Assembly: GCF_030403435.1 (NCBI RefSeq)
Contig: NZ_JAUEPH010000008.1
Coordinates: forward strand, 62,001-126,000
DNA length: 64,000 nt
Source: Algoriphagus sediminis
GTDB lineage: Bacteria > Bacteroidota > Bacteroidia > Cytophagales > Cyclobacteriaceae
Reading direction: 5' to 3'
The translations under genes and the position numbers were made by a program. Every line of letters begins with the position of its first letter. Position 1 is the first letter of the stretch. A model generated the notes under the pieces. It ran no database searches and was not told the DNA's origin. It worked only from the letters and a program-made list of their open reading frames with translations. Shown here piece by piece: positions 35,608 to 44,541 of the stretch.

Positions 35608-36051
35608 TTACTCAGCGGAAACCACGAAGTTAACCTGAGTTTTTACTTCTCTATGTAGATCGACTTCAGCAGCAAATTCACCTGCACCATCCACTGGCAC
35701 ATTGATTGAGATTTTCTTTCTATCGATGTCAAATCCTTTTGCAGAAAGTGCATCTGCAATCTGTAGAGTAGTCACCTTTCCAAAGATTTTTCCTGACTCA
35801 CCGATCTTTGCTTTAATATCTAAAGTCAAAGCTTCAAGCGCTGCAGCAGTGTTTTCTGCCTCAGTCTTGATTTTCTCTGCTTTGTGGGCAGCTTGCTTAA
35901 TATTCTCAGCAAGAACCTTTTTGTTTGAACTAGTTGCCAAAACTGCAAATCCCTGAGGGATAAGGTAGTTTCTTCCATAACCTGGCTTTACGTCCACCAA
36001 GTCATTTTTATATCCTAGACCTTTAATGTCTGTTTTTAAGATAATTTCCAT
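35608..36051 (-). CDS. rplI: 50S ribosomal protein L9
   Basis: 147 aa. The N-terminal rRNA-binding domain is IILKTDIKGLGYKNDLVDVK and PGYGRNYLIPQGFA, the L9 signature. A long connecting helix follows (residues ~42-75), then the C-terminal domain (KIGESGKIFGKVTTLQIADA). Last gene of the rpsF-rpsR-rplI operon. Confidence 0.96.
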   Translation of the reverse strand: MEIILKTDIKGLGYKNDLVDVKPGYGRNYLIPQGFAVLATSSNKKVLAENIKQAAHKAEKIKTEAENTAAALEALTLDIKAKIGESGKIFGKVTTLQIADALSAKGFDIDRKKISINVPVDGAGEFAAEVDLHREVKTQVNFVVSAE

Positions 36052-36086
36052 TTGTAATGTGCTTTAAAGATTAGACGAAACCTGAA

Positions 36087-36338
36087 TTACTTCAACCCAT
36101 CAGTTACGAAAGGCAATAGTGCAAGGTGTCTTGCTTTCTTGATAGCCTGAGCTACCTTTCTTTGATACTTCGCGGAGTTACCAGTAAGTCTTCTTGGAAG
36201 GATCTTACCTTGCTCATTTACAAATTTCAATAGGAAGTTTGGATCTTTATAATCAATATACTTGATCCCGTGTCTTTTGAATCGACAATACTTCTTTCGG
36301 ATTTCTCCTCTGTTGATTGGTTCGTTAATTAGTGTCAT
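36087..36338 (-). CDS. rpsR: 30S ribosomal protein S18
   Basis: 83 aa. Signatures: [20 protein letters not shown] and [20 protein letters not shown]. In Bacteroidota S18, S6 and S21 help hide the anti-Shine-Dalgarno tail of 16S rRNA, which fits the lack of Shine-Dalgarno sites in this window. Start overlaps the rpsF stop by four bases. Confidence 0.96.
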   Translation of the reverse strand: MTLINEPINRGEIRKKYCRFKRHGIKYIDYKDPNFLLKFVNEQGKILPRRLTGNSAKYQRKVAQAIKKARHLALLPFVTDGLK

Positions 36339-36706
36339 TTGGCTGCCTCCTCTTTAGTTTCTGATTTTTTGTTGAATTCTCCTTTTCTTCTTCTCTCTGC
36401 ATATGCAATACCATGCTTATCGAGAACCGTAGTAAGGAATCTCATAACTTTTTCATCTCTTCGAAGCTCTACTTCGAATTTGCTAATGAGTGTTGGATCA
36501 GCTTTGAACTCAACCAAAACGTAGAAGCCTGTGGTCTTTTTTTCAATGGGATAAGCCATTTTCTTAAGACCCCAATTTTCCACATTAATTAGATCTGCCC
36601 CCTGTTCTTTTAACAAGTTCACAAACTTGTCGACAGTATCCTTCATCTGAACATCAGACAAAACGGGAGTTAAAATGAATACCGTCTCGTAATTTCTTTG
36701 GAACAT
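36335..36706 (-). CDS. rpsF: 30S ribosomal protein S6
   Basis: 123 aa. Family pattern: [50 protein letters not shown] and [15 protein letters not shown], with a charged C-terminal extension ([19 protein letters not shown]). First gene of the operon; a well-formed promoter lies 37 bp upstream. Confidence 0.96.
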   Translation of the reverse strand: MFQRNYETVFILTPVLSDVQMKDTVDKFVNLLKEQGADLINVENWGLKKMAYPIEKKTTGFYVLVEFKADPTLISKFEVELRRDEKVMRFLTTVLDKHGIAYAERRRKGEFNKKSETKEEAAK

Positions 36707-36742
36707 TTTTTAATGTGTTTAATGATTTAAATAAACAGATCG

Positions 36743-36774
36743 CAAAAGTAAGAATTACTTCTACTTTATCCAAA
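36743..36774 (-). promoter_or_regulatory. Promoter of rpsF-rpsR-rplI
   Basis: Minus strand TTTG (36774-36771), 20 nt, TACTTTTG (36750-36743): both Bacteroidota elements with ideal spacing. The predicted start leaves a leader of about 30 nt before rpsF. Confidence 0.75.
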
Positions 36775-36849
36775 GGTCAATTCACTAATATTCAGAGCAA
36801 AAGAAAATCCTTCCCCGGAAGAGAAGGATTTAAGTTAGGCTTGGTTAGG

Positions 36850-37776
36850 TCACTTTACAGAAAAGCTTTTGGAGCCGACTTGATAATTATCTACGAAAAT
36901 GAGAACCTGATGATCTCCAGAAAGATAATCTGTTCCTTTTTCATAATAGAATGAAAGCTCTTCACCGGAGTTATCAAAAATGATATCCTGTTTAACAGTG
37001 TAAAATTCTTCAGCACCTTCCAGCATGAAAGTCCCGGAGCCTTTCGCTACATCGAAAATAGGCTGATTATTAGGATCAAGTATTTGTACATAAATGTTTC
37101 TTGGTCCATTTAGAGCCACTTCGTTATTGGCAAGATTAAAGCTCACTTTAATTCTTTCGATCTGTCTGTTTTTAAAATCTTTCGTGGTCTCCACCCTTTC
37201 TTTTCCTCGTCTGTTTATAGCTGAGATGGTGATATTTTCAGCTCTAAGCTTTGAGGCCACGTCTACCTTTGCTTGAAGATTTTCCTTTTCTAAGCTAAGC
37301 TCAGCGACTTCTTCTTCGATTTGAGCCTGGGTGGTCCTAAGGTCTTGATTTTCAGAAAAAAGCTGTTGATTCATGGCTCTCAGCTCAAGAATCTCTTGAT
37401 CCTTATTGGTAATGATAGAGTTGTACTCATTGATTTTTTGATTCAGAGCTGCTATTTCATTTGCACTACGCTGCCTGCTCGCATTTCTTTCCGTAATTAG
37501 CTGATCACGAAGTTCTTCAAGGTTATCTATGTCTCCCCCCAGTTTTTCGATCTCCTGAATTCTCAATTCTAGTTGATAGTAGACAGAATCCAGACGTTTA
37601 TTCAATTCACTATTCTCTGTGGAGAGAAGTAGAATTTCCTCGGATTTTTTGCTGCGATCCACATAATCCGTATATAGCTTTATGCCGCTAATGATCACCA
37701 ATAGGGCAAGAACGATAATGATAATATTTTTGCCCTGATCTTTTTTGGGTTCCTGCTCTTGTGCGTATTCGCTCAT
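36850..37776 (-). CDS. Membrane-anchored coiled-coil protein, 308 aa
   Basis: No named family recognised. A short cytoplasmic, charged N-terminus is followed by one membrane helix (residues ~18-37, IIIIVLALLVIISGIKL), then a long coiled coil (~42-175, for example LELRIQEIEKLGGDIDNLEE and KINEYNSIITNKDQEILELR), then a beta-rich C-terminal domain (FNLANNEVALNGPRNIYVQI, SGDHQVLIFVDNYQVGSKSF). The topology suggests an inner-membrane anchor with a periplasmic coil. Proteins of this layout are common in Bacteroidota. Its start codon lies only 17 bp from the divergent methyltransferase start. Confidence 0.75.
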   Translation of the reverse strand: MSEYAQEQEPKKDQGKNIIIIVLALLVIISGIKLYTDYVDRSKKSEEILLLSTENSELNKRLDSVYYQLELRIQEIEKLGGDIDNLEELRDQLITERNASRQRSANEIAALNQKINEYNSIITNKDQEILELRAMNQQLFSENQDLRTTQAQIEEEVAELSLEKENLQAKVDVASKLRAENITISAINRRGKERVETTKDFKNRQIERIKVSFNLANNEVALNGPRNIYVQILDPNNQPIFDVAKGSGTFMLEGAEEFYTVKQDIIFDNSGEELSFYYEKGTDYLSGDHQVLIFVDNYQVGSKSFSVK

Positions 37777-37793
37777 GGCATTTAAATTTGGTA

Positions 37794-38375
37794 ATGATGA
37801 ATTTAGATGAAGTTTATTGGTCTAGCCGATATGCCTCCGGAAGGACCGGATGGGACATTGGCTATCCTTCTCCACCTATTACACAATATTTAGACCAACT
37901 TGACAATAAATCACTTAAGATTCTGTTGCCAGGTGCAGGTAATGCCTACGAAGCGTCATATGCATTTCAGAAAGGCTTCCAAAATTTATTTATTCTTGAT
38001 ATTGCCAAAGCACCTTTAGAAAAATTTAAAAAGGCTAATCCCTTATTTCCTGCAAAACAGCTGATTAGGGATGATTTTTTCAACCATAACGAAACCTATG
38101 ACTTGGTGCTAGAACAAACATTTTTTTGTGCTTTGGACCCAGAATTGAGGAGGGATTATGTCAATAAAATGCATGAGTTAATAAATCCTAAAGGTCGCCT
38201 GGCGGGTGTTCTTTTTAATCGAAAGTTTGATTTTCAAGGTCCTCCTTTTGGTGGGACTGAAGAAGAATACCGATCCTATTTCAGCGAAAAATTCGATGGG
38301 GTTTTCGCGTCATGCTATAATTCTATCCCAGAAAGAATGGGATCCGAGTTATGGATCAATCTCCGCCCTAAATAG
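37794..38375 (+). CDS. Thiopurine-methyltransferase-family SAM-dependent methyltransferase
   Basis: From ATG at 37794 (or 37797) about 193 aa. WSSRYASGRTGWDIGYPSPP is the entry motif of TPMT-like enzymes. The SAM-binding motif I is KILLPGAGNAYEASYAFQKG, unusual in having LPGAGNA as in TPMT relatives. Later: DDFFNHNETYDLVLEQTFFC and GRLAGVLFNRKFDF. A longer frame from 37761 would overlap the divergent gene. The substrate is unknown. Convergent with, and overlapping by eight bases, the next methyltransferase gene. Confidence 0.85.
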   Translation: MMNLDEVYWSSRYASGRTGWDIGYPSPPITQYLDQLDNKSLKILLPGAGNAYEASYAFQKGFQNLFILDIAKAPLEKFKKANPLFPAKQLIRDDFFNHNETYDLVLEQTFFCALDPELRRDYVNKMHELINPKGRLAGVLFNRKFDFQGPPFGGTEEEYRSYFSEKFDGVFASCYNSIPERMGSELWINLRPK

Positions 38376-39150
38376 AAAGTACCAGATGTCTGGGCTTTGT
38401 AAAAGGAACTTCAAAGAACAGTATTCCCGCTTCATAGAAGTCTAGAGAAAGTTTAACCTCTGGTCTGTTTTTGATTTCTGTCCAAGCTTTAGTCATTCCT
38501 TTGGACCAGTGAATATCAGCAATCGCAATTATGCTCTGAGAATGTATTTTATTTAAAATTAGATCAAAGCTTCTTATGGTTCCTTCGTAAGTGTGATTGG
38601 CGTCGATGAGGGCAAAGTCTACAGAAGGAATTTTTCTCAAAACTTTTGGTAGGGTGGTTTTTATTTCGCCTCCAATAAATTCTATAGGGTAGTTGGAGGA
38701 GTTTTGCTTGGCTGTTTTCTGGATTTCTTCAGACCCTTCGAAGGTGTACACCATTCCTTTGGCTGCAGAAGCCAAATACCGAGTGCTTATACCCATGCAG
38801 GTTCCCAACTCGATGATGTGTTTTGCTGGAGTGAGGCTGCAAAAATATTGGTAAAGCTTGCAAAACTTTTTACCCGATGTGCTGTAAGCCGTAATATCAG
38901 AGATTTTTCGCTGTTGCGTATTTACTTTCTTAGAACCAGCCCCAAGGTCTAAAACCTGAATTTTCTCAGGATTTTTTAGGAGGGAATTTCGGAAACCTTC
39001 AATCTCCAAATCGCTTTGGTTTGAAATTTTTAGATACTGCCTGAGTTCCGAATAGAGATCACTAAGAAATGGACCTTGTAAAGAATACTCGTCTTCTTTT
39101 TGAAGCCAATAATTCAGGTAGGCGATTAAGGCGAATAGCCGATCCTTCAA
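38368..39150 (-). CDS. Class I SAM-dependent methyltransferase (O-methyltransferase-like)
   Basis: 260 aa. Motif I, HIIELGTCMGISTRYLASAA, is followed by MVYTFEGSEEIQKTAKQNSS and VDFALIDANHTYEGTIRSFD, the pattern of methyltransf_24/O-methyltransferases. Two bases separate it from the upstream apaG gene, so they form an operon. Substrate unknown. Confidence 0.85.
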   Translation of the reverse strand: MKDRLFALIAYLNYWLQKEDEYSLQGPFLSDLYSELRQYLKISNQSDLEIEGFRNSLLKNPEKIQVLDLGAGSKKVNTQQRKISDITAYSTSGKKFCKLYQYFCSLTPAKHIIELGTCMGISTRYLASAAKGMVYTFEGSEEIQKTAKQNSSNYPIEFIGGEIKTTLPKVLRKIPSVDFALIDANHTYEGTIRSFDLILNKIHSQSIIAIADIHWSKGMTKAWTEIKNRPEVKLSLDFYEAGILFFEVPFTKPRHLVLSI

Positions 39151-39151
39151 A

Positions 39152-39538
39152 TTAGTTGTGAAGGAAATTAGCGATTAACTGGAACTCGGGAACTCGAACT
39201 TCGATTTTCTTCCCGTCATAAAGTTTTTCCATTGTGTATGCTCCCCTCATTTTGCCAAGGCCAGAGACAAGGTTGCAACCTGAGACATAGCTATGTTTCT
39301 CTCCAGGTTCTAAAATGGGTTGTTTTCCCACTACACCATCGCCCTTTACTATTTTTACCTCTTCAGCAGCATCATAAATTTCCCATCTTCTGGTCAAAAG
39401 TTGGTATGTGTGCTGGCTTTTATTTTCTATTGTTACCTTGTAGGTAAAGACAAAATGGTGCTGATGAGGATTAGAAAATTCAGCCTGATATGTCACTTGG
39501 ACATTTACATGGATTCCCTCTGTGATTGCGGTAGCCAT
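39152..39538 (-). CDS. apaG: ApaG protein
   Basis: 128 aa, the family length. An immunoglobulin-like beta fold is visible as HQHHFVFTYKVTIENKSQHT, LLTRRWEIYDA, VKGDGVVGKQPILEPGEKHS and YTMEKLYDGKKIEVRVPEF. In enterobacteria ApaG is linked to cobalt and magnesium resistance, but its mechanism is not known. It heads an operon with a methyltransferase gene. Confidence 0.92.
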   Translation of the reverse strand: MATAITEGIHVNVQVTYQAEFSNPHQHHFVFTYKVTIENKSQHTYQLLTRRWEIYDAAEEVKIVKGDGVVGKQPILEPGEKHSYVSGCNLVSGLGKMRGAYTMEKLYDGKKIEVRVPEFQLIANFLHN

Positions 39539-39561
39539 AGTTCTAAAAATTTATTAGGATA

Positions 39562-39591
39562 CAAATATACTAGCTAAATATTTAATATCAA
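39562..39591 (-). promoter_or_regulatory. Promoter of apaG
   Basis: Minus strand TTG (39591-39589), 19 nt, TATATTTG (39569-39562). The -33 element ends two bases from the divergent ung start codon. Confidence 0.65.
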
Positions 39592-39593
39592 TA

Positions 39594-40256
39594 ATGGATG
39601 TGCGAATAGAGCCAAGTTGGAAAGATATGCTTGGGGATACTTTTGAACAAGATTATTTTAAAAATCTGGTTTCATTTGTTAAGGAGGAATACGGTACTCA
39701 AAAGGTTTTTCCACCAGGAAAATTGATCTTTAATGCTTTTGAGAAAACTCCTGTGGAAAATGTGAAGGTGGTAATCTTGGGTCAGGACCCGTATCATGGG
39801 GATGGACAGGCTCATGGGTTGAGCTTTTCGGTTTTACCGGGCATACGATTCCCTCCGAGTTTGCTAAATATTCTCAAAGAAATTAAATCCGACTTGGGAA
39901 AGGACCTTCCACCAAATGGGGATTTAACTCGCTGGGCCAAACAAGGAGTATTCTTACTAAATGCGAGCTTAACTGTGAGAGCTCATCAGGCTGGTTCTCA
40001 TCAAGGTAAAGGCTGGGAAGAATTCACAGATGAAGTGATTTCCAGACTCGCTAATCAAAGAAAAGGAATAGTGTTTTTGCTGTGGGGGGCATTCGCCCAA
40101 AAAAAGGCTGCATTGATTCCTTCTGATCGACACTTAATTTTAAAAGCGCCACATCCAAGCCCGCTCTCTGCACATCGAGGATTTTTTGGTTGTAAGCACT
40201 TCAGCCAAACGAATGAATATTTGGTGAGTCAGGGAAAGGAACCTATAGAATGGTAA
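39594..40256 (+). CDS. ung: Uracil-DNA glycosylase, family 1
   Basis: 220 aa. The water-activating loop [18 protein letters not shown] holds catalytic Asp65. LLNASLTVR is the uracil-recognition strand. [11 protein letters not shown] holds His187 and the DNA-intercalation loop. It removes uracil from DNA to start base-excision repair. Monocistronic with its own terminator. Confidence 0.96.
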   Translation: MDVRIEPSWKDMLGDTFEQDYFKNLVSFVKEEYGTQKVFPPGKLIFNAFEKTPVENVKVVILGQDPYHGDGQAHGLSFSVLPGIRFPPSLLNILKEIKSDLGKDLPPNGDLTRWAKQGVFLLNASLTVRAHQAGSHQGKGWEEFTDEVISRLANQRKGIVFLLWGAFAQKKAALIPSDRHLILKAPHPSPLSAHRGFFGCKHFSQTNEYLVSQGKEPIEW

Positions 40257-40278
40257 AAAGCCGGCATTTGCCGGCTTT
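40257..40278. terminator. Bidirectional terminator between ung and lepB
   Basis: AAAGCCGGC and GCCGGCTTT flank ATTT, a perfect 9-bp stem between convergent genes. Confidence 0.85.
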
Positions 40279-40280
40279 AA

Positions 40281-41354
40281 TTATTCTATTCCTTTAAAGA
40301 ATCTATTCCACCTTATTTTACCGAAGAGAGATTCGAATTTGTCTAAAGAAAGCCATAGGAACCAGGCTTTACCCACTACGTGGTCTTCAGGGACAAATCC
40401 CCAGTATCTGGAGTCTAAAGAGTCATGGCGATTGTCTCCCATCATGAAGAAATAGTCTTGCTTGAAAGTGTATTCTTCAACTTTCTGACCATCAATGTAC
40501 ACAGCTCCCTCACGAACGTCTACATTTTCATGTCCCTCATAATGCTGAATAGTGAAGCTGTAATTAATTACATTCTGAGTAGTCATTGGTATGGTCCAGC
40601 CCTTTGCAGGAATCTTTAGAGGCCCATAATTATCCTTATTCCAACCTAATAAATTTCCATCTGGAAAAATTCCGGATTCACCTCCAGGAGGCTGTATTCT
40701 CTTTTTGACTGAAGAAACTATGGGAGACGCTTCAAGTCTTTTTGCCACCGCGTCTGTGGCAAATACCAGATAACCTGAACTACTCGTAAAGGAATAATAG
40801 CTATCCGGATTAATTCCATAAGTGTTGAAAAATTCAGCGTTCAACGGTCTGGTGCTCACTACCTCGTAAGAAAACTGCATTTCTTCCGGTAATGGGGCCA
40901 CTTCACCATTGACGGAAAGAACTCCTGCCTCTATTTTAATTTCATCGCCCGGAACTCCCACTGCTCGTTTGATATAATTCGTTTTTAAATCAGGCGGATA
41001 TTGAAATTCTACGGGATAGTTAAAAACCACCACATCGTTTCTTTCAACATCCGAAAATCCTGGAAGTCGATAGTAGGGGAGTTGAATAGCATCAGAATAG
41101 GAGCTTATCTCAGTTCCCCAAATTTTCTGATGAGTCAATGGCACCTGTAGAGGAGTCTTTGGAATACGGGTACCGTAATGCATTTTGCTTACAAATAGAA
41201 AATCTCCTACCAAAAGAGATTTTTCCATGGAGGCAGTAGGTATAGTAAATGGCTCCAGAAGTAGCCATCTTATAAGGCTTGCAGCCACCACAGCAAATAC
41301 TAGGGCGTCCACCCATTCTCTTGCTGCTGATTTTTTTGGTTTAGTCTTACTCAT
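40281..41354 (-). CDS. lepB: Signal peptidase I
   Basis: 357 aa from ATG at 41354 (two codons further upstream is also possible). The membrane anchor is ALVFAVVAASLIRWLLLEPF. The catalytic serine is in IPTASMEKSLLVGDFL and the catalytic lysine in TNYIKRAVGVPGDE. The box E equivalent is MMGDNRHDSLDSRYWGFV. An insertion of ~100 residues between boxes D and E (roughly 150-270) makes it longer than the enterobacterial form, as is common in Bacteroidota. It cleaves signal peptides outside the inner membrane. Last gene of the parA-parB-DUF5683-dapB-lepB group. Confidence 0.94.
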   Translation of the reverse strand: MSKTKPKKSAAREWVDALVFAVVAASLIRWLLLEPFTIPTASMEKSLLVGDFLFVSKMHYGTRIPKTPLQVPLTHQKIWGTEISSYSDAIQLPYYRLPGFSDVERNDVVVFNYPVEFQYPPDLKTNYIKRAVGVPGDEIKIEAGVLSVNGEVAPLPEEMQFSYEVVSTRPLNAEFFNTYGINPDSYYSFTSSSGYLVFATDAVAKRLEASPIVSSVKKRIQPPGGESGIFPDGNLLGWNKDNYGPLKIPAKGWTIPMTTQNVINYSFTIQHYEGHENVDVREGAVYIDGQKVEEYTFKQDYFFMMGDNRHDSLDSRYWGFVPEDHVVGKAWFLWLSLDKFESLFGKIRWNRFFKGIE

Positions 41355-41360
41355 CTTCAA

Positions 41361-42089
41361 TTATATTTCGAAAGATAGAAAATCATTCATATTCAGGACT
41401 CCCTTTTTATCAAGAATCCACTCAGCCACCAGCACCGCCCCTTTTACAAATCCCTCTCTGCTGTGGGCGGTATGTGAAAGTTCGATTAGATCAAAAGGTG
41501 AATCATACTTAACGATATGAGTACCCGGCGTCGGATCCACTCTTTCAGATTCTACGGGTACCGAGTTTCTTTTTACAGGCTCCCCTTGTGTTAGTGTCCA
41601 GCTGTCGTATCCTTTATGATTATTGATTATCCCTTCTGCTGTGGTGATGGCAGTTCCCGACGGAGCATCTAATTTTGCTGTATGATGGATCTCTTTGATT
41701 GAAGCCGAATACCCATCCGTATCATTCATGAGTTTGGCCAGGTATTCATTTGCCTTGAAAAAGATATTTACTCCTATGCTGAAATTTGAGGCATAAAAAA
41801 GTGTACCGCTTTTCTGGTTTACAAATTCAGTAACTCTTTTCCATTCATCAAGCCAACCCGTAGTTCCTGCTACCACGGGAATATGCCTCTCAATGGCCCA
41901 AGTTATATTCGAAACGGCAGATTCTGGTTGGCTAAATTCAATGGCTACATCAATCTCCTCCGGATCTAAATTATCCAAGTCTTCTACATTCTCAATGGAT
42001 ATTTTGGCAATGATTTCATGTCCTCGCTTTTCCGCCAGTTCACTAATGAGCTTGCCCATTTTGCCATAACCGAGAAGAAGTATTTTCAT
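41361..42089 (-). CDS. dapB: 4-hydroxy-tetrahydrodipicolinate reductase
   Basis: 242 aa. NAD(P)-binding start KILLLGYGKMGKLISELAEK, then VVAGTTGWLDEW, and the catalytic region EIHHTAKLDAPSGTA. It reduces the dihydrodipicolinate precursor in the diaminopimelate/lysine pathway, needed for peptidoglycan. Its start overlaps the upstream DUF5683 gene by four bases. Confidence 0.95.
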   Translation of the reverse strand: MKILLLGYGKMGKLISELAEKRGHEIIAKISIENVEDLDNLDPEEIDVAIEFSQPESAVSNITWAIERHIPVVAGTTGWLDEWKRVTEFVNQKSGTLFYASNFSIGVNIFFKANEYLAKLMNDTDGYSASIKEIHHTAKLDAPSGTAITTAEGIINNHKGYDSWTLTQGEPVKRNSVPVESERVDPTPGTHIVKYDSPFDLIELSHTAHSREGFVKGAVLVAEWILDKKGVLNMNDFLSFEI

Positions 42090-42679
42090 CTAAAATTCAA
42101 TTTTACTGAAACCCCATAAGTGGTCGCATTTGCAGAGAATCTTTCAAACTGTGGTTCCACCTTCATGGCCAGATCATCCGAGATTTCAAAGCCTGAGAGG
42201 TGTGCATCCACATTAGCATCTATAATATTAAGGGCATAAATCGCTCCCATAAGTAAGATACAGATGTCACGATTTCGACGCCAGAAATTCACATTTCTTA
42301 CCAATCCATCTCTATTCAGATTAGGGAAGTCATTTGGTTCCCCTTCGTCAAAGGCTTCCAAAGCATCCCTGAAGGATTGATAGCGTCTATTATTAAAACC
42401 AATAAAATAGGCATCCGAGATAATCCCTCCGTAAAGAATGGGAACCTTCCACGCCTTTCCATTGTAAACCTGACCCGCCCCCGGTAAAATAGCCGATAAA
42501 ATTGTGGCCTTCTTGGGGTTTTTGGGTAAAGCTCCTTCCACAACCGTCAAACTATCTCCCTCGATACGTTCACTTTGAGCAAAGCTATCCCAGCTTGGCA
42601 ACAAGCAAAAAAACAAAAGGCCCATGAAAAGGCATGGGGCTTTAGGATTAATTAACCTTATGGTTTTTTGAAAGCACAC
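42086..42679 (-). CDS. DUF5683 family membrane protein
   Basis: 197 aa. Hydrophobic N-terminal signal (FMGLLFFCLLPSWDSFAQ), then the DUF5683 hallmark KKATILSAILPGAGQVYNGK and AWKVPILYGGIISDAYFIGF, and a later hydrophobic helix (ICILLMGAIYALNIIDANVD). Function unknown; it is typically found between parB and dapB in Bacteroidota, as here. An alternative start is ATG 42625. Confidence 0.85.
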   Translation of the reverse strand: MCFQKTIRLINPKAPCLFMGLLFFCLLPSWDSFAQSERIEGDSLTVVEGALPKNPKKATILSAILPGAGQVYNGKAWKVPILYGGIISDAYFIGFNNRRYQSFRDALEAFDEGEPNDFPNLNRDGLVRNVNFWRRNRDICILLMGAIYALNIIDANVDAHLSGFEISDDLAMKVEPQFERFSANATTYGVSVKLNFR

Positions 42680-43591
42680 CTAAATCAGGTCCAGAATTTC
42701 TAAAATCCGATTTAAATCGTTGGAGGAATTGAATGGGATTTTTATTTCACCCTTATTTTTATGATTGGACTTCAAATTGACTTTAGTCCCAAAATGGCTC
42801 GCTAGTCTTTCCTGAAGTTTGCCGATCTCATATTTCTGCATAGGGCTCAGGCCAGGTGCTGTGGTTTTAGCTGGGCTTGGTTCACTCAAAGCTTTCACAA
42901 GAGCCTCTACTTTCCGGACACTTAGCTCTTCTTCGATAGCTTTTTTGAAGATTGCCAATTGATCCTGGACCTCTTCTACATTGATGAGTGCCCGAGCATG
43001 GCCCATGCTAAGTTTTTGATCTTTAATTGCAGCTTGGATAGTGGGAGGGAGTTTCAGAAGTCTTAGGTAATTATTCACCGTGGATCGATTTTTCCCAACC
43101 CGATCACCCAACTCTTCCTGCTTAAGATTACACTCGCTTAAAAGCCGCTGATAAGAATGAGCGATTTCGAGTGCATTTAGATTTTCCCGCTGAATGTTTT
43201 CGATCAGGGCCATCTCCAGCATTTGCTGATCATTTGCCGTCCTTACATAAGCTGGTATTCCTTTGAGCCCGGCTAGTTTCGAAGCCTGAAATCGTCTCTC
43301 ACCAGAGATCAATTGATATTCATCATGATCTAGTTTCCGCACGGTAATCGGCTGAATAATTCCCTGAATCCTGATGGATTCCGCCAGCTCTTCTAGAGAT
43401 TCTTTGTCAAAATGAGTTCTAGGCTGAAATGGGTTTACACTGATATTTTCTAAAGGAATTTCAGCAATTCCAGTCTTAGACGAATCTAGGAGAGAATCTT
43501 TTTTCGGATTCTTGGCAGGGCTGTCCTCTAACAATGCTCCTAGGCCTCTGCCCAGAGCACTTTTCTTACGACTTGGTTTTTGATCTGCCAT
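42680..43591 (-). CDS. parB: Chromosome partitioning protein ParB
   Basis: 303 aa. N-terminal KSALGRGLGALLED is the ParA-contacting start. The CTPase/partition core is INPFQPRTHFDKESLEELAE-like (the sequence here reads VNPFQPRTHFDKESLEELAE), followed by ISGERRFQASKLAG and ENIQRENLNALEIA. The helix-turn-helix is QEELGDRVGKNRSTVNNYLR. It binds parS and loads condensin near the origin. I did not find a parS site in the window. Confidence 0.95.
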   Translation of the reverse strand: MADQKPSRKKSALGRGLGALLEDSPAKNPKKDSLLDSSKTGIAEIPLENISVNPFQPRTHFDKESLEELAESIRIQGIIQPITVRKLDHDEYQLISGERRFQASKLAGLKGIPAYVRTANDQQMLEMALIENIQRENLNALEIAHSYQRLLSECNLKQEELGDRVGKNRSTVNNYLRLLKLPPTIQAAIKDQKLSMGHARALINVEEVQDQLAIFKKAIEEELSVRKVEALVKALSEPSPAKTTAPGLSPMQKYEIGKLQERLASHFGTKVNLKSNHKNKGEIKIPFNSSNDLNRILEILDLI

Positions 43592-43593
43592 AC

Positions 43594-44376
43594 TTATTCT
43601 GCGACTTTGGCTATGCCGTTTTTCTCAGCTATCTCATTTGCCAAGTTAAGGTAGGCTACGGCACCTTTGCTGGTGGCATCAAAAGCAATGGCTGGTAATC
43701 CGTAGCTTGGTGCCTCACTCAATTTAACATTTCTTGGAATAATCGTTTCAAATACCATGTTTTTGAAATGAACTCTTACCTCTTCTACCACCTGATTGGA
43801 TAGTCTTAATCTGACATCATACATAGTCAAGAGAATTCCTTCAATTGCCAACTTTGGATTCAGGCGGGTCTGAATTATTTTTATAGTATTTAAAAGCTTA
43901 CCCAAACCTTCCAATGCGAAATATTCGCACTGAACCGGTATAATAACCGAGTCTGCAGCCGTCAGTGCATTGATAGTAATCAAACCAAGAGATGGTGAGC
44001 AATCTATAATAATAAAATCGTAATCATCTTTCACCTGATCTGCCACTTGCTTCATTTTTTCTTCTCGGCTCTCAAGATTGATCATCTCTACCTCTGCACC
44101 TACCAGGTCAATGTGAGAAGGGATCAGGTCTAGGTTGGGAATTTCTGTCGCGATAATGCTTTCACGAACATTTGCCTCCTCAACCATGCATTCATAAATG
44201 CTATTTTCTATGGATTTAGGGTCATGACCTACTCCAGAAGTTGTATTTGCCTGTGGGTCAGCGTCTATTACCAGGGTTTTGAATTCCAGAACGGCCAGAC
44301 TGGCAGCCAGATTCATAGCAGTGGTGGTTTTTCCCACTCCCCCTTTTTGATTTGCTATAGCGATAATCTTTCCCAT
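43594..44376 (-). CDS. parA: Chromosome partitioning ATPase ParA/Soj
   Basis: 260 aa. The deviant Walker A is [20 protein letters not shown]. Walker B-like segments are [13 protein letters not shown] and [17 protein letters not shown]. The DNA-bound ATP dimer moves ParB-parS complexes. Two bases separate it from parB. Confidence 0.96.
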   Translation of the reverse strand: MGKIIAIANQKGGVGKTTTAMNLAASLAVLEFKTLVIDADPQANTTSGVGHDPKSIENSIYECMVEEANVRESIIATEIPNLDLIPSHIDLVGAEVEMINLESREEKMKQVADQVKDDYDFIIIDCSPSLGLITINALTAADSVIIPVQCEYFALEGLGKLLNTIKIIQTRLNPKLAIEGILLTMYDVRLRLSNQVVEEVRVHFKNMVFETIIPRNVKLSEAPSYGLPAIAFDATSKGAVAYLNLANEIAEKNGIAKVAE

Positions 44377-44510
44377 GGTAATTTTTACTCCAAACAGTTA
44401 TTCAATATTAATCAAATCCGAAACTTTTCCGATGCTCTTTTCTTGATTTTTTAAGACACTTTAGCACCCTCATTGTAGTCATGCTAAAATGAGCAAGAAT
44501 CTGACCTCGC

Positions 44511-44536
44511 AAAAAATGAGCCCCAAATGGGGCTCA
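44511..44536 (-). terminator. Terminator after yidC
   Basis: TGAGCCCC and GGGGCTCA flank a four-base loop (44517-44536). Read on the minus strand it is followed by six T. Confidence 0.85.
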
Positions 44537-44541
44537 GTAAT

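Noticed and set aside
36715..36954. Open frame of 79 codons on the plus strand
   Set aside because: It covers the rpsF promoter and the end of the coiled-coil gene on the other strand; no coding features.
42680..44541. parS site near parA/parB
   Set aside because: I looked for a TGTTTCACGTGAAACA-like palindrome in and around the operon and did not find one; a weak TTTAGCA/TGCTAAA repeat at 44460-44488 is not parS.
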